From Oleidesulfovibrio alaskensis DSM 16109 (GTDB lineage: Bacteria > Desulfobacterota > Desulfovibrionia > Desulfovibrionales > Desulfovibrionaceae): a stretch of 64,000 nucleotides of DNA. Positions 40,701-50,514 of the stretch are shown piece after piece. The notes under the pieces were generated by a model. That model had not been told where the DNA came from. It searched no databases and was given only the letters and a program-made list of their open reading frames with translations. Location of the stretch: NCBI RefSeq assembly GCF_000482745.1, contig NZ_AXWQ01000014.1, positions 1-64,000 on the forward strand, given 5' to 3'. The translations under genes were made by a program, and so were the position numbers. The stretch's first letter is position 1; each line of letters begins with the position of its first letter.

Positions 40701-42428
40701 CTAGCTCTTGTTCATCTGCTGTATGGCCGAACTGAGAGCCTGAGTCTGCTGGTCGTATGTGGTCAGCGTCGCTTCGAGACGCGAGAATTTAAGGCGCATG
40801 TTCTGCTCCCATTTCATCAGGCGCGTCTCTTCGCGGTCTATTTTTTCTTCAATTTCGTAGATGATGTCTTTGTAGTTGCGTTCCAGAATTTTCAGCGTGC
40901 CGTCGGTCGAGGTCATTTCCTTCAGCGTATCGGAAATTTCACCCATTTTGCCCTGACGCAGGCGCACAGCGTCGCTGTAAGAACCTTGCGTCATGTTATC
41001 CACGCGTACGGCCAGACCTTTTGCGGGGCCTTCCATGGCGATTATCTGGTGGCTGCCCTGTTCCACCTTGGCGGCAAAGCCACCTATGGAGGCGTTTATA
41101 ATGTTGCCGGAAGCGTCGATTTCGTATGCAACTTCATATTTGCCGGGCTTGGTGATGCCGTTGACGTGCGATTCGTACGAAAAGTCGGCACTGTCTGAAA
41201 GCCCTTCACCGCTGGCGGCAAACAGAGCGGCAACTTCGTCCGGTGTTTTTTCCAGCGCTTCACGCAGCTTCACGTCGTCCACTTCCAGCAGGCCGTTGTT
41301 GACCGAGCTTTCATCCGAGTTGGTCAGTATGCCTATCTGAGCGAGCGAGCTGTAAATATCACCCTTAGTCTTACCGTCTTCCTCGTACTGGTAATCGAAT
41401 CCCGGCGAGCGGTTCGATGTGATCTGCTTCAGGCGTGATGAAACCAGCTGCACACCGTAGTTGCCTGTAAGAACAGAGCCTTTTTCCGCATCAAACTGGC
41501 TGGTGGCCTTGGTGGCGTCTTCCCGTTTTTTTGCGTCGCTGACCTTGGTCAGGTCTTTAATTTTGGTGCGTACTGCATTCATGCCGTCCACAAATGCATG
41601 GACGTTTTCAATGATCTTATCAATGTCGGTGTCCACGGAAACCTGTGTCACGCCGGTATCACGCAGGTTGATGGTCAGCCCTTCTATGGCTTCGGTCAGT
41701 GTGTTGCTGGATGATTCCAGCCACGAACCGCCCGGCCAGTTGTTGATGCGGTACTGGGCGTTTTGCGGTGCCTGCTGGTGCCAGAACGCAGGGTCAAGGT
41801 CAAAGGCTGTCAGCGAGGTGGAAGAATCGATGCTGAGCGTGTTGCCCGCCCCCAGATCCATCCCTTTGAGCTGGAACATGTACTGATCGCCCGTTTTGAT
41901 AAGCGAGGCTCTGACTCCCGGATTCTGGGAGTCTTTGTTGATCATGTTGACCAGCCCTTCCAGCGTGGTGCCGTTGGCAACAGAGATGGTATGCTGCTTG
42001 CCCTTGTAAGAATATACGAATTCCTGCGTGCTCCCCGAGGTGTTGATGGAGGCTTTTTTGTCGCTGAATCCGTTCTGGTAGGTCAGAATGGCATTGGTTG
42101 CCAGCTGGCCGACCTCCAGCTTGTACGACCCTTCAAGCGCCTGAGTATTGGCTTTGGCTGTGGCTATGCTGGCGTCAGAAGAGGCCGCTGTCTTGGTCAT
42201 GAACTCGCTGATGGTGTCCATGCCGTCAACAATGGTCTTCAGTTTGCCTATTTCTGTACGGATATCCTGAAACGCTTCGAGGCGCTTTTCCCAGTCGCCT
42301 TTCCACAGTTCCATGCGGTTTTTCTGGATGCTTTCCACCTTTTTCAGCTGATCGATCATGGAGCTGAAATCGGTGCCGGAAGAAATACCGTCAAACCGGA
42401 TGCCGCCTGAGAGCAGTTCTGTAGCCAT
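40701..42428 (-). CDS. fliD: Flagellar filament cap protein FliD
   Basis: The 575-residue protein has the FliD N-terminus (FDGISSGTDFSSMIDQLKKVESIQKNR), helical regions forming the stalk, a central variable domain, and a C-terminal coiled coil (EEKIDREETRLMKWEQNMRLKFSRLE). FliD caps the growing filament outside the cell and guides flagellin folding. There is no cleaved signal, as it leaves through the flagellar export system. GAGGTG lies before the ATG. A sigma54-type promoter lies 53 bases upstream, and fliS follows. Confidence 0.95.
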   Translation of the reverse strand: MATELLSGGIRFDGISSGTDFSSMIDQLKKVESIQKNRMELWKGDWEKRLEAFQDIRTEIGKLKTIVDGMDTISEFMTKTAASSDASIATAKANTQALEGSYKLEVGQLATNAILTYQNGFSDKKASINTSGSTQEFVYSYKGKQHTISVANGTTLEGLVNMINKDSQNPGVRASLIKTGDQYMFQLKGMDLGAGNTLSIDSSTSLTAFDLDPAFWHQQAPQNAQYRINNWPGGSWLESSSNTLTEAIEGLTINLRDTGVTQVSVDTDIDKIIENVHAFVDGMNAVRTKIKDLTKVSDAKKREDATKATSQFDAEKGSVLTGNYGVQLVSSRLKQITSNRSPGFDYQYEEDGKTKGDIYSSLAQIGILTNSDESSVNNGLLEVDDVKLREALEKTPDEVAALFAASGEGLSDSADFSYESHVNGITKPGKYEVAYEIDASGNIINASIGGFAAKVEQGSHQIIAMEGPAKGLAVRVDNMTQGSYSDAVRLRQGKMGEISDTLKEMTSTDGTLKILERNYKDIIYEIEEKIDREETRLMKWEQNMRLKFSRLEATLTTYDQQTQALSSAIQQMNKS

Positions 42429-42480
42429 ATTTCACACCTCGGGCATTTTTTTCCTGAACGGGGTTGCCCGCAGGGTCAAA

Positions 42481-42496
42481 TGCAAGGAAAATGCCA
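42481..42496 (-). promoter_or_regulatory. Sigma54-type promoter for fliD-fliS
   Basis: Minus strand TGGCATTTTCCTTGCA carries the invariant GG and GC exactly 12 bases apart, as required for RpoN (-24/-12). Transcription would begin near 42470, about 42 bases before the fliD start. Confidence 0.65.
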
Positions 42497-42574
42497 TGCA
42501 GCCGGCCTCCGGCGCCAAAATAACTCCGCAAGGGACGCTGCAGGGGCATGTCCGTGCCACCCTGTATCACTTAT

Positions 42575-42614
42575 CGGCGGCACACGGCAGAACTTTACCT
42601 GCCGTGTGCCGCCG
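42575..42614. repeat. Perfect 16-base inverted repeat
   Basis: CGGCGGCACACGGCAG at 42575-42590 is exactly complementary to 42599-42614, with an eight-base loop. There is no T run. It sits between the tsaB terminator and the fliD sigma54 promoter. It may be an extra terminator, an insulator, or a binding site. Confidence 0.7.
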
Positions 42615-42630
42615 ACTGCCGGCTGCAATG

Positions 42631-42656
42631 AAAAGGCCGCCACGCTGTGACGGCCT
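42631..42656 (-). terminator. Terminator after tsaB
   Basis: On the minus strand AGGCCGTCAC pairs with GTGGCGGCCT (one G-U pair), followed by TTTTC. It lies 39 bases past the tsaB stop and closes the rpsB-to-tsaB block. Confidence 0.75.
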
Positions 42657-42694
42657 GAAGTTCAGTATTGCCTGCGTATTTCAACGCCGGTTCA

Positions 42695-43540
42695 TCAGGA
42701 TGTCGTGAGCCTGTGCAGGGCTTCAACGGCTTTTTCGGGCTGCATGCCGCGGGCAGCGGCCATGCGCGGCAGGTTTTCCTCCGCGTCGCAGCCCCTCACG
42801 TATTCCGGCTCGACCGGCTCATGGCTCCATACCGCGTCTGCCGTGGCGGCAAGCAGCGCCTCGGGCCGCACATGGCTGAACCGTGCCGGAAGCAGCGAGT
42901 GGCTGATACCCGCCGCGGTCAGGTGCCGGCATATGGCTTCGGCGTTACGCTGCACGCCGCTGCCGAAAAGGCAGGCCTTGCAGCCGCAGGATTGTGTGAC
43001 CGCGGCCATATGCGAGCACGCGTCGGCTACACCGAAGGTGGTGACCGGATGCAGGGGGACGGCTGTGCCGGTGTTGTCGGGTCTGAACCCCTGTACCATC
43101 ACCTGATCACGCCGGGCGTGCAGCACGGCCCACAGCAGGGGGGAGCCGCAGTCCGCGGCGTGCAGCACCGCAGCCGCATCCGCTGCCAGCGCCGCCGTGT
43201 AGGATACTCCCGCGCAGGGTACATTGAGCGCCCGTGCCATGCCCAGCGCCGTGGAAAGGGCAAGCCGCAGACCGGTAAAACCGCCCGGACCGTTTACAAC
43301 GGCAATGCGGCCGATCTGCTGCATGGACACCCGCATGCGTTTCATGGCGTCCTGTATGGCCGGAGCAAGGATTTCCGTTCCCTGCCGCGGTACGGTCATT
43401 TCAAAAGAAAACAACAGTCCGGCCTGCTGTGTGCCGTCGGCGCAGGCATTGCCTGCGGCAACCTGCAGCCTGCCTTCGGCGGCATTCAGTACCAGTGTTA
43501 TTTCCTGCGGCGCGGAAGTTTCGTTACGTTGTGTCTTCAT
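42695..43540 (-). CDS. tsaB: tRNA threonylcarbamoyladenosine biosynthesis protein TsaB
   Basis: The 281-residue protein is an ASKHA-fold TsaB, with ITLVLNAAEGRLQVA at the start and the VVNGPGGFTGLRLALSTALGMARAL segment. It acts with TsaD and TsaE to put threonylcarbamoyl on A37 of ANN-decoding tRNAs. TsaB is usually near 230 residues, so this is slightly long, mostly at the N-terminus. It is nine bases after rseP and is the last gene of the block. Confidence 0.93.
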   Translation of the reverse strand: MKTQRNETSAPQEITLVLNAAEGRLQVAAGNACADGTQQAGLLFSFEMTVPRQGTEILAPAIQDAMKRMRVSMQQIGRIAVVNGPGGFTGLRLALSTALGMARALNVPCAGVSYTAALAADAAAVLHAADCGSPLLWAVLHARRDQVMVQGFRPDNTGTAVPLHPVTTFGVADACSHMAAVTQSCGCKACLFGSGVQRNAEAICRHLTAAGISHSLLPARFSHVRPEALLAATADAVWSHEPVEPEYVRGCDAEENLPRMAAARGMQPEKAVEALHRLTTS

Positions 43541-43549
43541 GGAATTGCG

Positions 43550-44632
43550 TTACTGGGTGAATAGTGAACGGGCGATGTCGTTGAACGTGGCAAGCGCCAT
43601 GAGCATGAGCAGCAACACCAGCCCCGCCTGTGTGGTCAGGTGCTGTATCCGCTGGGGTACGGGCCGCCGGAAAATGGTTTCCAGCGAAAGAAACAGCAGG
43701 TGACCGCCGTCAAGCACGGGCACGGGCAGCAGGTTGAGCAGGCCCAGGTTCACACTGATAAGCGCGGTAAGCGCCAGCAGGGGAGAAAGGCCGTTCTGTG
43801 CCTGTTCGGTAACCATCTGCGCGATCATTATGGGCCCGCCGACGGTATCCAGCGGTACCACCCGCTGGAAAAGCTTGAGAAATCCCTGACCGGTGAGGGC
43901 GATCATATCCCATGTGTGCACTGCGCCTTTGGTCAAGGCGTCCACCGGACCCAGTGGCTTGTGCAGCGTGGCACCCGATGCATGCACGCCGATGATCAGG
44001 GCGTGCTCGTCTTCGCCGAACAGGTTTTTACGCACCTGCTCTTCCGGTTTCACGGAAAGCGTGAGGGTTTGCGCCCCGGCGGCGGCAGGACGGCTGATGA
44101 CTATTTCCACAGGGGCGCCGCTGCCCGCGCTGATGGTTTCGGAGACATCGCTCCAGTATTCTATGGTGCGGCCCTGTATGGTGAGAATGCGGTCACCCTT
44201 GCGGATGCCTGCGTGCTGTGCCGGACTGCCGTCCTGCACGCCGCCCACTTCGGGTACCAGAAACATCTGGCCCTGAACCCAGAAAAGCCCCCAGTACAGA
44301 AGCCAGGCCAGCAGAAAGTTGAACAGAGGACCGGCGGCAATGACAATCATGCGGTGCCATGCCGGTCGCAGGGCAAAGCTTTCGTGCCTGCTGAATCCTT
44401 CGGGCAGGTCGGCTTCATCCTGTTCGCCCACCAGCTGCACATAGCCCCCCAGCGGAACCAGTGCCAGACGGTAATCCGTCTGCCCGCGGCGGAAGCCGAA
44501 AAGCCGCGGCCCGAAGCCCAGTGAAAAGGTCTTGACCCCGATACCGAGACTGCGTGCTGCTGCAAAGTGGCCGAGTTCATGAAAGAAAATAAGTCCGCCG
44601 ATGACAAGAATGACGGAAAGAGTGCTTACCAT
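43550..44632 (-). CDS. rseP: Site-2 intramembrane metalloprotease RseP
   Basis: The 360-residue inner-membrane protease carries HELGH at residues 18-22 in the first membrane segment and the third zinc ligand in NLLPVPVLDGGH near residue 305. One PDZ domain lies between them (GSPAQHAGIRKGDRILTIQG), where E. coli RseP has two. The single-PDZ form is common outside the gammaproteobacteria. It cleaves membrane-embedded anti-sigma factors and signal-peptide remnants. It follows dxr by 57 bases, as in many bacteria. Confidence 0.95.
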   Translation of the reverse strand: MVSTLSVILVIGGLIFFHELGHFAAARSLGIGVKTFSLGFGPRLFGFRRGQTDYRLALVPLGGYVQLVGEQDEADLPEGFSRHESFALRPAWHRMIVIAAGPLFNFLLAWLLYWGLFWVQGQMFLVPEVGGVQDGSPAQHAGIRKGDRILTIQGRTIEYWSDVSETISAGSGAPVEIVISRPAAAGAQTLTLSVKPEEQVRKNLFGEDEHALIIGVHASGATLHKPLGPVDALTKGAVHTWDMIALTGQGFLKLFQRVVPLDTVGGPIMIAQMVTEQAQNGLSPLLALTALISVNLGLLNLLPVPVLDGGHLLFLSLETIFRRPVPQRIQHLTTQAGLVLLLMLMALATFNDIARSLFTQ

Positions 44633-44689
44633 ATAGGTTATCCAGGCGGGTTCCGAAGTATCGCGGCGCAGGCCGCGGAGAAAACGCGT

Positions 44690-45913
<1,224 letters not shown>

Positions 45914-45917
45914 GCCG

Positions 45918-47393
45918 TCATTCTCCTGCTGTTTCATGTTCATCCGGCCGGGCAATCCGTGTGCCTATGGCAGTAAGCGTGTTGAAAATAAGCGTAATGT
46001 CTTCCGGTGTGGTGCGGTGGTTTGCTATGCACACGCGCACGCCGGCCCGCCCGTTCACGGCTGCGGGGGTGAGCAGCGCTGTGCCGCTGCGTTCCAGCTC
46101 TTCAATCATCTGCAGCTGCAGGTCATCAATCTGCTGCTCTGTCCAGCACCCGCGCACAGCAGCCGAAGGGGTATAGCGGCCGCACACGATGGAAAGAGGC
46201 GCAGGGGCAAGAGGTTCCCACTCCGGATGGTCGCACATCAGCCCGTACAGCTGCCGTGCCAGCTCCATATTGCGGCGTATGATGCGTGCAATGCGCAGAC
46301 GGCCGTAGCTGCGGAAGGCGAACCAGACTTTCAGGGCCCTGTTGGCGCGCGAAAGGATAAACGTGGTGTTTTTAAGGTCATGGGGATTTTCAGCCCCCAG
46401 ATAAGCTGCCTTTGCACGGAATGTTTCCAGCTGTTGTTCTCTGCTGCGGAAAAGGGTTATGCCGCATTCCAGCGGTACAAAAAACCATTTGTGCGGATCA
46501 ACGCAGACAGAATCGGCCAGTTCGATGCCGGCCAGCAGCGGGCGCAGTTCGTCGGCCAGCATCACGGCACCGCCGTATGCGGCATCCACGTGCATCCACA
46601 TGTTTTCGCGGCGGCAGATGGCGGCAATGTCCGGCAACGGATCCACGGCACCCGTGGTGACGCTGCCCGCCTGCGCCACAACGCAGAACGGCAGCCGTCC
46701 GGCCCTGCGGTCCTGCTGTACGGCTTTTTCCAGTTCGTGCGGTATCATGCGGCAGGCACTGTCACTGGGAACGGCGCGCACGTTGTCTTCGCCGATGCCC
46801 AGCAGCACGGCCGAGCGGGTGACCGACATGTGCCCCTGATCGGAAACATACAGCACCAGCGGCCGTTCAAGCCCCTGCATGCCGCGGGCATGCACCTGCG
46901 GAGCGTGGACGCGCCGTGCCACGGTAAGCCCCATGAGATTGGCCATGGTGCCGCCGCTGACAATGGTGCCGCCCCATCCTTCAGGCATGCCGAACATGCC
47001 GGCAAACCAGCCTAGAACAATCTCTTCCAGCACGGTTGCGGCCGGTCCGCCCTTGAAGCTCAGCGGAGCCTGATTAAGGCCGGTACACAGCATGTCGCCT
47101 ATGGTTCCTGCCGGTCCGGGGCTGGTGGTTATCCATGCCAGAAAACGGGGATGGCCGATGCGGGTGGAATATGGCTCGATATGCCGCGCCACTTCACCTA
47201 TGACGGCTTCAGGGCCATGGCCTTCATCCGGCAGGTCGCACGGAATGATGGCTGCCAGTTCTTCAAAGCTGATGTTCTGTTTCACAGGGTCGCAGGCAAT
47301 GGCCCTGATGCGTCCGGCTATCAGTTCCGCTGCCTGCTGGAGATTCTGCTCCAGATTATCGAGATCAAGCGTCTCGAATTGTTTCCGGGTCAT
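45918..47393 (-). CDS. Group II PLP-dependent amino-acid decarboxylase
   Basis: The 491-residue protein matches the aromatic-L-amino-acid/glutamate/2,4-diaminobutyrate decarboxylase group. Features include GHPRFLAWITTSPGP, GGTIVSGGTMANLMGLTVAR, MWMHVDAAYGGAVML, and the PLP lysine in VCVDPHKWFFVPLECG (about residue 301). The substrate may be an aromatic amino acid, glutamate, aspartate or diaminobutyrate; the sequence does not decide. It is inserted between cdsA and dxr, which are neighbours in most bacteria. It is transcribed with them and its end contains the dxr ribosome-binding site. Confidence 0.9.
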   Translation of the reverse strand: MTRKQFETLDLDNLEQNLQQAAELIAGRIRAIACDPVKQNISFEELAAIIPCDLPDEGHGPEAVIGEVARHIEPYSTRIGHPRFLAWITTSPGPAGTIGDMLCTGLNQAPLSFKGGPAATVLEEIVLGWFAGMFGMPEGWGGTIVSGGTMANLMGLTVARRVHAPQVHARGMQGLERPLVLYVSDQGHMSVTRSAVLLGIGEDNVRAVPSDSACRMIPHELEKAVQQDRRAGRLPFCVVAQAGSVTTGAVDPLPDIAAICRRENMWMHVDAAYGGAVMLADELRPLLAGIELADSVCVDPHKWFFVPLECGITLFRSREQQLETFRAKAAYLGAENPHDLKNTTFILSRANRALKVWFAFRSYGRLRIARIIRRNMELARQLYGLMCDHPEWEPLAPAPLSIVCGRYTPSAAVRGCWTEQQIDDLQLQMIEELERSGTALLTPAAVNGRAGVRVCIANHRTTPEDITLIFNTLTAIGTRIARPDEHETAGE

Positions 47394-47423
47394 GAAGGTG
47401 TGTCCTTGAAAAATACCCTTGTC

Positions 47424-48233
47424 TTACTGGAAAAAAGGCACAAGGCGGCTTGCACCCGCGTATGCCGGCAGCACAAGCAGCAGACTGTCTATGCGGTCCA
47501 GCAGGCCGCCGTGACCCGGCAGAGCGCTGCCGGAATCTTTGACCCCCATGGTGCGTTTAAGCGCGGATTCAAAAAAATCACCCATCTGCGATGCAATGTT
47601 CAGCACTATGCCGAGCAGCATCCATGCCCAGAGTGAAGTCTGCGGATTGCCCACGGTGGCACCGGCCAGCATACAGATGCCGGTACAGAATATAAGGCCG
47701 CCCAGACTGCCTTCCCAGCTTTTTTTAGGGCTCACACGGGGCCATATGCGTTTTTTACCGCAATAGGTTCCGGCATAGTATCCGCCCGTGTCCGAGGCAA
47801 AGGCCGCACCAAGTACCAGCAGCAGTTCCAGCGGCAGCATGCCCAGTGCAAAGTGCAGTGTGACAGGCAGATACAGAAGCCCTGCGGTAAGCACCTGTGC
47901 ATCCTGAAAACGTGCGGAATCGTCACCGCTGCCGTAGCGGGTGAGAAAGCTGAGTGACGCCGCCCAGAAAGAGATCAGCATGATGCCCAGCATCCATTCG
48001 TGGGCGTTGTAGGCTCCGGCCAGCAGCAGGGCGGCACCGGCGGTGTATCCGGTGATTTTATAAAAGCAGCGGGTGCCGCGCTGCCAGAACATGGCGTAGA
48101 ATTCGCGCAGCCCCAGCAGGGCGGCTGCCAGAATGAGTGCAAAAAGAAACCAGCCGCCCATGAACAGAGCGCCCGCCAGAACAGGTAGCAGAATGAGCGA
48201 GGTGAGTATGCGTTTGCGGTGCGAACTGATCAT
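47424..48233 (-). CDS. cdsA: Phosphatidate cytidylyltransferase
   Basis: The 269-residue membrane protein has several hydrophobic segments and the CdsA signature near the C-terminus (VSPKKSWEGSLGGLIFC, then LPGHGGLLDRIDSLL). It makes CDP-diacylglycerol for phospholipid synthesis. The ATG at 48233 overlaps the uppS stop by four bases (ATGA), so the start is set by coupling to uppS. A longer frame to 48329 overlaps uppS and is not supported. Confidence 0.94.
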   Translation of the reverse strand: MISSHRKRILTSLILLPVLAGALFMGGWFLFALILAAALLGLREFYAMFWQRGTRCFYKITGYTAGAALLLAGAYNAHEWMLGIMLISFWAASLSFLTRYGSGDDSARFQDAQVLTAGLLYLPVTLHFALGMLPLELLLVLGAAFASDTGGYYAGTYCGKKRIWPRVSPKKSWEGSLGGLIFCTGICMLAGATVGNPQTSLWAWMLLGIVLNIASQMGDFFESALKRTMGVKDSGSALPGHGGLLDRIDSLLLVLPAYAGASRLVPFFQ

Positions 48234-48961
48234 GACTGTTTCTGCTCCTCGGTCCGGCCGAAACGGCGGCTGCGCATGGCATAGGCGTGCAGCGCCTCGT
48301 CCAGCTGTTCGCTGCCGAAGTCGGGCCATGCAATGTCGGTGAAATAAAGTTCGCTGTAGGCGCTCTGGTACAGCAGAAAGTTAGAAAGCCTGATTTCTCC
48401 GCTGGTGCGGATTACAAGGTCGGGGTCCGGCTGGCCGGCTGTCCACAGAAAGCTGCTGAAAAGCTCTTCCGTGACATCCTGCTCCGGGGTGCCTGCGGCC
48501 ATGAGTCTGCGGCAGGCCTGCACAATGTCTGCTCTGCCGGAATAGTTGAGCGCCAGATTCAGATGCAGAGCCGTGTTGCGGGCCGTGCGGGCCATGGCGT
48601 GATCCAGCGCCTTGCGGGCGGCCATGGGCAGTGCGCTTATATCGCCGAAGACGGAAAGGCGGATGTTCTCGCGCTCCATGGCGGGCAGTTCATCACGCAG
48701 AAAGCTGACCAGCAGATCAAAGAGGAACCCCACTTCTTTTTTGGGCCGTCCCCAGTTTTCCTGCGAAAACGCGTAAAGAGTCAGATGGCTGATGCCCAGC
48801 TCGCGGCAGCGGGTGACCACCGTGCGGACAGCGCGGCTTCCGGCTTTGTGCCCTTCGCTGCGCGAAAGCCCTCTGGCCGTTGCCCACCTGCCGTTGCCGT
48901 CCATAATGATGGCAATATGTGCGGGCAGACTCCGTTCCTGGGGCGTCTTCGGTTGGGTCAA
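48230..48961 (-). CDS. uppS: Undecaprenyl-diphosphate synthase
   Basis: The 243-residue cis-prenyltransferase has HIAIIMDGNGRWATARGLSR (catalytic Asp in MDGNGRWA), GHKAGSRAVRTVV, LTLYAFSQENWGRP, and DLVIRTSGEIRLSNFLLYQSAYSELYF. It makes the C55 lipid carrier for peptidoglycan and O-antigen. The start is a TTG at 48961 with AAGGAG six bases before it. It begins a transcript from a TTGACC/TACAAG promoter upstream. Confidence 0.95.
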   Translation of the reverse strand: MTQPKTPQERSLPAHIAIIMDGNGRWATARGLSRSEGHKAGSRAVRTVVTRCRELGISHLTLYAFSQENWGRPKKEVGFLFDLLVSFLRDELPAMERENIRLSVFGDISALPMAARKALDHAMARTARNTALHLNLALNYSGRADIVQACRRLMAAGTPEQDVTEELFSSFLWTAGQPDPDLVIRTSGEIRLSNFLLYQSAYSELYFTDIAWPDFGSEQLDEALHAYAMRSRRFGRTEEQKQS

Positions 48962-49011
48962 GGGGTAACTCCTTGAAATGTATGTGTATGTTGTTGTAAT
49001 GAAAACAGTAT

Positions 49012-49040
49012 CTTGTACCCCCTAAGCCGATAGGGGTCAA
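49012..49040 (-). promoter_or_regulatory. Promoter for the uppS operon
   Basis: Minus strand TTGACC (49040-49035), 17-base spacer, TACAAG (49017-49012), about 50 bases before the uppS start and just past the frr terminator. This makes uppS-cdsA-decarboxylase-dxr-rseP-tsaB a separate unit. Confidence 0.6.
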
Positions 49041-49085
49041 GGCCGCAGCTGCCTGCTGCGGCGTGAAAAAAGAAACCGCGGGTGT

Positions 49086-49117
49086 AAAAAAACGCCGCCG
49101 GACATGGCCCGGCGGCG
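49086..49117 (-). terminator. Terminator after frr
   Basis: On the minus strand CGCCGCCGG pairs with CCGGCGGCG, followed by seven T residues. It is 56 bases past the frr stop. Confidence 0.85.
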
Positions 49118-49172
49118 CAAGCAAAAAGCATGTCGCGCATGTTTTCCGGCATTGCCGTGCCGGCAGGCGCTG

Positions 49173-49727
49173 CTATACTTCCATGATTTCTTTTTCTTTT
49201 TTGGCCAACACTTTTTCAGACTTGGCAACAAACGCATCAGTGAGCTTCTGCACTTCGTCCTGACCGCGTTTCATGTCGTCTTCAGTAATGGCTTTGTCTT
49301 TTTCCATCTTTTTAATCTGCTCATTGGCGTCGCGGCGGATATTGCGCACGGCCACCTTGGCATCTTCGGTGTACTTTTTGGCTACCTTCACCAGTTCCTT
49401 GCGGCGCTCTTCGGTAAGGGGCGGCATGGAAATGCGGATGATTTTGCCGTCGTTGATCGGAGTAAGCCCCAGATCGGACTGCATGATGGCTTTTTCAACC
49501 AGAGCGAAAGCCCCGCGGTCCCACGGCTGAATGGTGATGGTGCGGCTGTCGGGCACAGCCACGGAAGCCAGCTGGTTGATGGGCGTGGGGGTGCCGTAGT
49601 AATCCACCTTGATGGAATCGACAAGCGATGTGGAGGCCCGTCCGGTGCGCAGGCGTCCGAATTCGCGGTCGAGAGCGGCGACTGCCTTTTCCATCCGTTC
49701 TTCGGTTTCGAGCAGAATTGTATCCAT
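49173..49727 (-). CDS. frr: Ribosome recycling factor
   Basis: The 184-residue protein is a standard RRF: EERMEKAVAALDREFGRLRTGRAS, VDYYGTPTPINQLASVAVPDSRTITIQPWD, and RRDANEQIKKMEKD near the C-terminus. It splits post-termination ribosomes with EF-G. The ATG at 49727 follows a GAGG sequence. It begins five bases after the pyrH stop. The gap to the next gene holds its terminator. Confidence 0.97.
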   Translation of the reverse strand: MDTILLETEERMEKAVAALDREFGRLRTGRASTSLVDSIKVDYYGTPTPINQLASVAVPDSRTITIQPWDRGAFALVEKAIMQSDLGLTPINDGKIIRISMPPLTEERRKELVKVAKKYTEDAKVAVRNIRRDANEQIKKMEKDKAITEDDMKRGQDEVQKLTDAFVAKSEKVLAKKEKEIMEV

Positions 49728-49732
49728 GTGAG

Positions 49733-50449
49733 TTAGCCTCCTTGCACTATGGTTCCCACGTCTTCGCCCATGACAGCACGTTTTATGCCGCCTTTGTACA
49801 TGTTGCAGACGATGATGGGCACGTTGTTTTCCATGCACAGACTGATGGCTGTGGAGTCCATGACGCGCAGGTTTTTCTGCAGCACCTCAATGTAGCTGAG
49901 CTGACGGTACATGACTGCATCGTCATGCTGCATGGGGTCTTTGTCGTAAACGCCGTCAACTTTGGTCGCTTTTATGATGACATCGCATTTCAGTTCCATA
50001 CCGCGCAGCGCAGCGGCTGTGTCGGTGGTGAAATACGGATTGCCGGTACCGGCAGCGCATATGACCACGCGGCCTTTTTCCAGATGACGCTCGGCGCGGC
50101 GGCGGATGTAGGGCTCGCAGACTTCCTGCATGGTTATGGCCGAAAGCACCCGGGTGGCGTGTCCCAGTTTTTCCAGCGCATCCTGCACGGCCACTGCGTT
50201 CAGCACGGTGGCCAGCATACCCATGTAGTCTGCCGAAGACCTGTCCATGCCCTTGGCGGATGAGGAAAGCCCGCGGAAAATGTTGCCGCCGCCGATAACC
50301 AGAGAGACCTGAAGGCCCATTTCCAGTACCTCGGCGATTTCCCGACATATATTCGAAACCGTTTCAGGGTCAATACCGAACTTCTTGTCGCCGGCAAGAG
50401 CCTCGCCGCTCAGTTTGATCAGCGCGCGCTTGTATTTCAGTTCGCTCAT
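49733..50449 (-). CDS. pyrH: Uridylate kinase
   Basis: The 238-residue protein is a bacterial UMP kinase of the amino-acid-kinase fold: RALIKLSGEALAGDKKFGID, VSLVIGGGNIFRG, AAGTGNPYFTTDTAAALRG, TKVDGVYDKDP, PIIVCNMYKGG. It makes UDP, is usually hexameric, and is inhibited by UTP and activated by GTP. It is normally right after tsf; here two envelope genes lie between. Confidence 0.96.
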   Translation of the reverse strand: MSELKYKRALIKLSGEALAGDKKFGIDPETVSNICREIAEVLEMGLQVSLVIGGGNIFRGLSSSAKGMDRSSADYMGMLATVLNAVAVQDALEKLGHATRVLSAITMQEVCEPYIRRRAERHLEKGRVVICAAGTGNPYFTTDTAAALRGMELKCDVIIKATKVDGVYDKDPMQHDDAVMYRQLSYIEVLQKNLRVMDSTAISLCMENNVPIIVCNMYKGGIKRAVMGEDVGTIVQGG

Positions 50450-50514
50450 CGTTGTCTTTCCTCAATAGTGTTATGCTTGGCCGGTCCGGGGCGGACCGCT
50501 GTTTTCTGCGGTGT

